This document shows, one piece after another, positions 35,270 to 36,081 of a stretch of 36,081 nt of DNA. Source of the stretch: a virus. The stretch's first letter is position 1. Each line of letters starts with the position of its first letter. The notes under the pieces are model-generated. The model was given only the letters and a program-made list of their open reading frames with translations. It was not told where the DNA came from and did not search any database. The stretch lies in the IMG/VR virus record IMGVR_UViG_3300043446_000316, positions 1 to 36,081 of that record. One strand, given 5' to 3'. The position numbers and the translations under genes are program-made.

Positions 35270-36081
35270 ATGGGTTTGCTATCGACTATTGGTGCAGCAT
35301 CGGCTAGAGCTTACGGATTCACTCGGTCTGCTATTGCTGCTGCTGTCGATGCCTATTTCAATCGAGTAACTCTACTGTTGCCCGGCAACGGCACGAACGG
35401 AGCGCAGAACAACACGTTCTTAGATTCGTCCACCAACAACTTCACTATCACACGCAACGGCAACACGACGCAGGGTACGTTCTCGCCGTTCTCGCAGACG
35501 GGGTGGTCGAACTACTTTGGCGGCTCAAGCTATCTAGCTTTTGCTAGTAACGCTGCGTTCACAATGGGAACGGGCGATTTTACCTATGAATGCTGGGCGT
35601 ATCACACAGACATTACCGGGCAGCAAACTTACTTCGCCCGTACAAACGGTAATTTCAATGGTGTCTATCTGTATAAAGACAGCAGTCACTACGTCGGCGT
35701 ATACACTACGACACAAGTTATTACTAGCAACGTAACTATTAGTGCAAACCAGTGGTATCACATAGCCGCTGTTCGCTCGTCTGGTGTTCTAAAGCTATAC
35801 ATAAATGGCGTTGAGCGTGCCAGTGCTTCTTTCACGACTAATCTTACTGAATCTGTTTGCGAGATTGCAGGCGACTCTAACGGAACCAGCACTCTCATTG
35901 GTTATGTATCAAATGCCCGTATTACAAAAGGCGGCGCACTTTACACAAGCGCGTTCACGCCAAGCACTACGCCACTGACTACAACCGTATCGGCTGGCAC
36001 TGTCTCGCTGCTGACCTGCCAGTCAAACCGTTTCGTTGACAACAGCACCAACGCTTTTGCCATCACGGTCAACGGCACCCC
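35270..36081 (+). CDS. LamG-domain tail adhesin, N-terminal part (3' truncated by window)
   Basis: The frame starts at ATG with GAGGT ahead and remains open to the window end (270 whole codons). After a short N-terminal segment (LLSTIGAASARAYGFTRSAI), residues about 30-245 form a LamG jelly roll: VTLLLPGNGTNGAQNNTFLD, MGTGDFTYECWAYHT, NQWYHIAAVRSSGVLKLYIN and YVSNARITKGGALYTSAFTP. The last residues (NRFVDNSTNAFAITVNGTP) begin the linker to another LamG repeat. The gene probably continues in the truncated gene at base 1, with some sequence missing. It should bind host surface glycans. Confidence 0.85.
   Translation, partial: MGLLSTIGAASARAYGFTRSAIAAAVDAYFNRVTLLLPGNGTNGAQNNTFLDSSTNNFTITRNGNTTQGTFSPFSQTGWSNYFGGSSYLAFASNAAFTMGTGDFTYECWAYHTDITGQQTYFARTNGNFNGVYLYKDSSHYVGVYTTTQVITSNVTISANQWYHIAAVRSSGVLKLYINGVERASASFTTNLTESVCEIAGDSNGTSTLIGYVSNARITKGGALYTSAFTPSTTPLTTTVSAGTVSLLTCQSNRFVDNSTNAFAITVNGT

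Noticed and set aside
1-36081. Direct joining of the two window ends to form one complete adhesin gene
   Set aside because: The open frame at the right end leaves two spare bases while the LamG frame at base 1 begins on its first base, so abutting gives a frameshift. The linker expected between LamG repeats is also missing.

Overview
The window looks like nearly all of a tailed double-stranded DNA bacteriophage genome with a short-tailed (podovirus-like) virion. The host is Gram-negative: the phage carries an Rz/Rz1 spanin pair, a second lipoprotein with a type II signal peptide, and a GH19 endolysin. The tightly packed genes, ATGA-type overlaps and small accessory proteins fit a phage of an aquatic or environmental proteobacterium, but I cannot name the host. 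I see no integrase, DNA polymerase, RNA polymerase, tRNA, transposon or CRISPR array.

Layout. A LamG-domain adhesin is cut at both window ends (base 1 and base 36081). The map is therefore probably circular or circularly permuted, with part of the adhesin missing between the ends. From base 1 to about 9.6 kb, rightward: adhesin end, small repeat-containing and TNF-like virion proteins, a large neck/tail protein, a GNAT-like protein, four putative DNA-ejection (internal virion) proteins and a fibre protein. 9.6-12.6 kb, rightward: a lysis cassette of membrane proteins, GH19 endolysin, a cysteine-rich lipoprotein, a holin candidate, a small secreted protein, and Rz with Rz1 nested inside it. 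12.5-15.8 kb, leftward: an early block with MazG-like and XRE proteins, an eight-cysteine exported micropeptide, an SSB-like protein, ERF annealing protein and several tiny genes. 15.8-15.9 kb is a divergent promoter region.

15.9-24.7 kb, rightward: a winged-helix protein, a zinc-ribbon protein, a structured leader, DUF1376 replication protein, primase zinc finger and DnaB-like helicase. Next comes a C5-cytosine methyltransferase almost completely overlapped in another frame by a second long ORF. Then follow a VRR-NUC-like nuclease, many small proteins, and a gene-free stretch of about 385 bases (20553-20936) that looks like structured RNA. A methyltransferase and a GT-A glycosyltransferase close the region. 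24.7-36.1 kb, rightward: small terminase, adenine/N4-cytosine methyltransferase, large terminase, P22-like portal, a TraB/TIKI-like insert, scaffold, major capsid protein with a strong terminator, a second glycosyltransferase, neck adaptor, fibre and adhesin.

How the parts work together. The leftward and early rightward genes supply regulation, single-strand annealing and replication (initiator, primase zinc finger, helicase), leaving polymerase to the host. Two DNA methyltransferases of different chemistry may protect the genome from restriction. The late genes form a P22-portal/SU10-type-capsid particle with ejection proteins and several adhesive tips, and the lysis block opens inner membrane, wall and outer membrane. 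The best candidates for undescribed biology are the overprinted methyltransferase locus, the cysteine-rich micropeptide, the structured RNAs (20.6-20.9 kb, 16.4 kb, 13.75 kb) and the TraB/TIKI-like gene in the head module.
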